DNA of 64,000 nucleotides from Pyricularia pennisetigena (taxonomy: Eukaryota; Ascomycota; Sordariomycetes; Magnaporthales; Pyriculariaceae). The position numbers and the translations under genes were made by a program. Location: the NCBI RefSeq assembly GCF_004337985.1, contig NW_021940918.1, forward strand, positions 3,813,285-3,877,284, in the 5' to 3' direction. Below the pieces are notes generated by a model. It was not told the DNA's origin. It searched no databases and saw only the letters and a list, made by a program, of their open reading frames with translations. This document shows, one piece after another, positions 59,275 through 64,000 of this stretch; positions within the stretch are counted from its first letter, which is position 1, and every line of letters begins with the position of its first letter.

Positions 59275-60442
59275 AGTGGCAGCGACGTGGAGCTGCGGGT
59301 GCGGCGGCATGGGCAGCGGCAGCGGCAGGGGCGGCATTACCGCAGCTGCACGAAGCAGCAGTAGCAGCAGCAGCTCGTCAGGAGGCGGGTCCCCGCCCTG
59401 ACTGAAGACGATCCTGATGAGGACCACGGCAGACAGGGGCAGGATACAGGGTGTGGCGTTAGGTTGTGTAATGGGCGTCTGGGGTGCATATTGTCGGGCA
59501 AGTCCGAGAAAAGGCTTGTGCAGAGGTAACTCTTTTTGCTTTTTTTTCTTTTCTTCTTGGCTTGAATTTGGTATTTCTTTTTCTTTATCCTGTCTCGAAT
59601 AATGCAAGGGAATGCCAAGATGCAGAAAAGGAACGATCGTCGATTACCAGGGACATGCCTGTTCGGAACAGGGTTCGTACAGTAATTGTTTGTCTCCCCC
59701 TTTTTTTCTTCTTCCAATGTTCAGCTGAATTGCATGCGTCGCAAGATTTCAAGGTTGCAGGGTACATATCGCTTACCTCCTAGGATTGAACAAAACAACA
59801 CAAAAAAAAAAAAAAAAACCTTCCGATAGATCACGATCACGATTCCTTCCAGGGCGCAGGGCTGTTCAGCTGAACTTGCTCTGCCGCTGTGGAGATTGCG
59901 ACTTGCTTCTAGGTTGCTACGTTCGTTTCTACAACAATGTTATCGCTCGGGAGGGATCCGTCAAGGATCCAATTTGGATCCAAGAGGCTGGGAATGTAAA
60001 GTTCCTTATACGAGAAAGCAACAAAGGCATAGAATGAACTGTAGAGGCACATGCGTAGATGACTTCAAGAAGAATAATTTCAATTCTCTCAACACTAATC
60101 GTGACAAACGTGAGCCGTCAGATCTTGTCTTCTCAGATAAAATATTCTATCATCCCGGCCGTTGGCCAACGCCACCTGGTAAAAAGGGAGGAGAAAAAAA
60201 AAAAAAAAAAAGACCAAAGACCTCATTCCCTGGATCCACGCCATGTACGCCCGCTAAATCGCCCCTCAAAATAGTACAAAGGAAAATGGGAGAGAAAACC
60301 AAAAAGTACAAAAAATAAAAACGGAGAGGAGTGTAGGCACTCCCTGCAGAATGGTATCTTGCAACAAAGCCAGATGAATCCTCATTATCTCAATGTAGTT
60401 CTTTTGGTAACGAAAGTGGAGAAGTAAAAGTTGTACATGAAC
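59275..60442. other. Intergenic region between convergent genes
   Basis: It begins with CAG/GCA-rich low-complexity sequence (59320-59390) and continues with A/T homopolymers (59801-59818, 60193-60211). No gene is supported. Confidence 0.5.
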
Positions 60443-62792
60443 TCATAACATTTCAAGAACGCGTGTTTGGTCCTTGATGTGGACGCGCCCAGACTCCTTG
60501 CTGGCGCGTGCCTCCTCAGGAAGGCTGTAGCCAGCAAATGCAGACATGAGGCTCTGACCGAAAGAGTCGGCGTCCGTGTTGATCTCGACGATGCTCTGCA
60601 GCGGGCGGAAGGTAAAATCGTCGTCCTCGCTTTCGTCTTCCTCGTCCGAATGATAAAACGATGGGATGTCGTTGGATGCGGTGGAGTGTGGTGAAGAGAT
60701 GGCCGGCGATAGCGAAGGAGGAGAAAGGGAAGGGGTCTCGGGCCTCGACTGCGAGGTGAACATGCGCTGGCTCGGGGGCGGCGACAGTACAGTGAAGTAA
60801 GGGATGCTCTCGGACTTGGCCGAGGTGGCAAAGTTGTCGTCGTCTTCGTTCTCCTCGACAATGTCGTCGGGTATGGCGAGCTCCAGGCGCTCCGAATTGG
60901 TGTCCTGGGTCGTCTCTGCGGGAACGTCGTCGGAAAGAAACCTGCGCAGAGACTCGGGGGACATGTCTCGCGACCTGGAGCTGCCTCTGGATGGGGACCG
61001 CACAGTCCTCTCATCGTCGACAACAGAAGACACAGATGCTGAGATGGTCTCGGCCTCGGTCTCGTCGGTGTCGTTCTCCTTGCGCAGAGACGACTTGCTG
61101 TTGGACCGACTGAACAGTTTTCGTGGCGACCAGGGCCATGCGGGCGTGGGCGAGACGGGGCGCTTTGAGGAAGATCGCGACCGCTGATCCAGATTTGGCA
61201 CACTAGCAGCCGACGTGCCAACTCTGCTGAACGGGGTAGCCATGGGGACCGGGGGAGCTGCCCTCGGCGCAATGAACTTGTCGGCTGGGTTGAGTGTCAT
61301 GTAGTCACCACGACGGACAGAGTTGACTGAGGCGCTGCGCTTTCGGGGTGACTGCTGGACGGGAATGGTGAGGGTGTTGACCGGTTGGCCAGGCAAATAA
61401 GGACAGGCAGTTGTCGATGGTAATGATGGATCGTGTGTTTCTGATGTGCCGTCAACCTCATACTTGGGCCACATGATAAATATTAGCATGCTCATGTTGA
61501 TATAAATATATGTAGGGCAAGACTTGATATGAATAAATTGAAAAAAAAAAAAGACAAAGATACTCACGTAGTAAAAATAAGTCTCGCCCATCTTCAAGCC
61601 TCCACTCTCTTTAAATGAATGGCAGGCCCTCCACTGGCCACAATGTCGCCTACTATCTCTTTCCATGTTGTGTTCGTTTGTGAAGTTATCCCAAGAACCA
61701 AAGAGTTTGACAGATCGGATGGACGGATCAGTGAGACTATATGTAAACGAAAAAAAAAGAGATGGGACGAGGTTAGTCTAGATCCAGGACTTGAGGAAAG
61801 GCGGCTCATTTCATTAAAGAAGGAAAAATCTTGAGGTTGGATTGGACAACAGTACGCCACACACACACCCTCGGGACCCCGAGGACGGCCCAAGTCAACC
61901 AGTGTCCCCTGCAATGGAATATCGCAGCCTTAACGCAGGACCACTAAGCCTCGCAATGAAGACTGCCAGGTCACGCATGCTGACGGGAGCTGGAGGCTAC
62001 TGCATGAGGGACCCGGTAGGTCCCACATGCGCCCGGCGATATGATCCTGAACATGGCTGGCTTCTCGAAAGCTGGCCCCGGTAGATGGCAAAGACATGAT
62101 GACGGGCTGTGAAATGAGGTCCATCTCAATGTCGCAGGGCTGATGGACCCCATGAGGAAGTCATAAGTGGGACGAGTCATCAAAAGTGACTGCACAGCCT
62201 TTGAAGACCAGGGTGCTTTGTGCCCAAAAGAGACTAGCGTCGGCAACAACACGACCAGGAGCTGCCAGGCACCTGGGCAAAGCTGACTCCAGCTTAGGCT
62301 GCACGTACAGTACAGCTGTCCATTGACTCGCCTAAAATTGGCAGGATAGGTAATTACCGGAAAAACACAAACAAAAGGACGAGAAAACCTTACGTGACGA
62401 CGTGTGTTTGATAGTGGAGCCACAAAGAAAATCCAACTTGGACGGCTGACAAAAATCCACGCAATTCGACTCTTCCGACGCTGTGGTTCGCAAGCGAAAA
62501 ATCTCGGGTCCGATTAAACTTCCGAGATTTTTGTTTGTCCAAGGTGGAAATGAGGAGGCGCTCAATTGTCTTGTTTTTGACTTATTCGAGTAACGAATGC
62601 GTGTGTCTCGGCGGGTGAAAGTTCGTGCAGGGGGGATAACAAGCGAAAGAATAAAAGAAAAGAGCTGAGCAATATTGATAGGGAGGGAGGAATGGGCCCA
62701 GGGAAGAAAAGTCCTTGTTGTTTTTTTGATAGGAGGAAAACACTCTAGACTCACAAATGAAAGGTATAGAGTGTTGCAGTTGGATCCATCAT
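60443..62792 (-). CDS. Protein with AMPK-beta/CBM48-like glycogen-binding domain
   Basis: Three exons on the minus strand, 62792-62755, 61736-61568 and 61462-60443, give 408 residues. The N-terminal ~100 residues are the carbohydrate-binding domain: SIRSVKLFGSWDNFTNEHNM near 18-37, a GQWRACHSF strand, then GLKMGETYFYYEVDGTSETH and DPSLPSTTACPYLPGQPVNT. This WDNF...GETYFYY layout is the fungal version of the AMPK beta-type glycogen-binding domain (family knowledge). The remaining ~300 residues are disordered, Ser-rich and acidic, with SR and SP motifs, and no kinase-interaction domain is seen. Intron 1 is about 1.0 kb, the longest here; intron 2 (61463-61567) is 105 bases with no in-frame stop. 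Exon 1 is the least certain part. Role unknown; a link to glycogen or energy sensing is inference. Confidence 0.8.
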
Positions 62793-64000
62793 ATTTTGGA
62801 TGATTTCGACGAGATCAACTCGCCGCACCTGGCCGTCGAGGCGAGAAAGGACTTAATGGCGTCGGAGGACTGCGGTGGAGGGCACCCTTTTTAAGATATG
62901 TGCAAGCGCGCCTTTCCCTCTGGTTGCGTTCACCCGAAGCCAGTGTTCCGAATACCGCTTTTGGAATAACAAAAAAAAAAAGAGTACCCCAGATCGGAAG
63001 ACTGCAGCTTCATGCAGACGAGATCCGTTGTGCCGCTCACACAAATTAATGGACGAAAATGAAAGGGGGCTGCAGATGGACCAATCGAGAGGCCGGTCCG
63101 CTCGTCAACAAGCGCCGGGAAAAAAAGAGTGGTCGATGGACGCCGATGTCCAAGACTGGATCTACCTTCGGAGACGGCGAGATGGGAGCGAAAGAGGAAG
63201 CAAGCGCGAACAGGGGTCGATGAGTGGCCAGCGCTTAGAGTACTCTCCGACGCAACCCAGCAAGGATTGTTTTGTGTTAGGTGGCCAACGAGAGAGCGGG
63301 AAGTCTAGAGTAGAAGCAACCTGGAGCTGGGCCACTGCAACATCGACCACGAAACAGAAAGCTTCCGAAAAAAGAAAAAGAGCGAAGAAGAAAACCCCCA
63401 AAGAATGTCGGTCAAGCGGTGGGAGCCGTTCGCGGGCGAGCTACTGCAGTACCACAGAGACGGGATTCGAGGCTGAATAAAGGAACGGCTTGAAACATGC
63501 GGCCTTGCCGTGCGGTGAGGAAATGGAATACCGGAGTACTGTTGTGTTTAAAGCGTATATAAAAAAAATAAGAAAAAAATAACAGTAAAATGAAAATAAA
63601 GGATTCAATCCAGTTGAGTACTCGAAATTTACAAAACCAACAAACACTCATAATGACGTTCCAGTGACGAGCAGCACCAAATTATATGTATTCCTACCAA
63701 AAAGGCGCCAATCCCCCTGAATCCACCAGCTCCAGGAATCGGTTTGTTCCTCAAACCGCTTGAGGCCATGAATAGCTTCAAAAGATCAAAATGACCAGCA
63801 TTTGGCTCCCAGGAAAAAAGGTGGCGCGGGCAAACAATCGACACAGGGGGACATTCTCGGCACGGTGCTGTCGTTCATGCTGTTGCGAAACCAGTCCCCT
63901 TAGCAATCTCCGCCTAATGGCGACCCGGTTTAGAATACATAGTCCAAGCTTGCGGGTTTAGACGACGTGTGAGGTTTATTGCGACTGATGGCATATTCTA
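62793..64000. other. Upstream region of the glycogen-binding-domain gene, to the window end
   Basis: No supported gene. The plus strand is purine-rich, so the minus strand is pyrimidine-rich between about 62.8 and 63.5 kb, consistent with promoter and leader of the minus-strand gene. The open frame 62875-63480 is a product of that composition. Confidence 0.45.

Noticed and set aside
62090..62150. ATGATGA ... CTGA spacing suggestive of a C/D-box snoRNA inside a long intron region
   Set aside because: The boxes are only about 40 bases apart, have no complementary terminal stem and lie on the strand opposite the host gene.
62875..63480. 201-codon plus-strand frame near the right end
   Set aside because: Purine-rich sequence opposite the leader of a minus-strand gene; Lys/Arg/Ser-rich without domain.

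Overview
The window is nuclear DNA of a filamentous ascomycete. Almost every gene has short spliceosomal introns (GTRNGT donors, CTAAC/CTGAC branch sites, YAG acceptors), a 5S rRNA gene stands alone rather than in an array, and the protein set is that of a Sordariomycete. Histone, secreted-protein and long poly(A)/poly(T) features fit the Magnaporthales (Pyricularia/Gaeumannomyces relatives); that placement is inference, not proof. All exon structures were built by hand from splice signals, frame continuity and family knowledge.

Layout. 1-3.9 kb: no supported gene. 3.9-33.5 kb: a gene-dense housekeeping block with COQ9 (+), SMC6 (-), an ecdysoneless/SGT1-family protein (+), a DUF1304 membrane protein (-), complex I subunit NDUFB9/B22 (+), histone H2A (-) and H2B (+) facing away from each other across 2.45 kb, SQS1 (R3H and G-patch, -), ATG4 (+), JJJ1/DNAJC21 (-), an SPX-RING ubiquitin ligase ending in a CaaX box (+) and cystathionine gamma-synthase (-). 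34.8-36.5 kb: a six-exon seven-helix rhodopsin-like (PTH11-type) membrane protein (-). 36.5-41 kb: gene-poor, with a 211-base assembly gap. 41-44 kb: a small secreted protein (+) and a disordered glycine-zipper protein (-). 44-49 kb: gene-poor. 49-50.6 kb: EMG1/NEP1 (-).

From 53.7 kb the content is more accessory: an Egh16-like secreted virulence-factor homologue with asparagine-rich repeats, a dispersed 5S rRNA gene, a two-exon secreted eight-cysteine protein in AT-rich DNA, an AT microsatellite, and a small gene whose coding-like frame continues past an in-frame TAG. The window ends with a protein carrying an AMPK-beta/CBM48-like glycogen-binding domain.

Functional links: JJJ1 (60S maturation), EMG1 (18S pseudouridine methylation, 40S) and SQS1 (Prp43 cofactor in splicing and ribosome biogenesis) share the ribosome-assembly theme but are not adjacent, and I infer no operon-like logic. 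The most interesting items are the SPX-RING ligase with its CaaX end and upstream ORFs, the cryptic cysteine-rich secreted protein, the repeat-flanked Egh16 homologue, and the TAG-interrupted gene.
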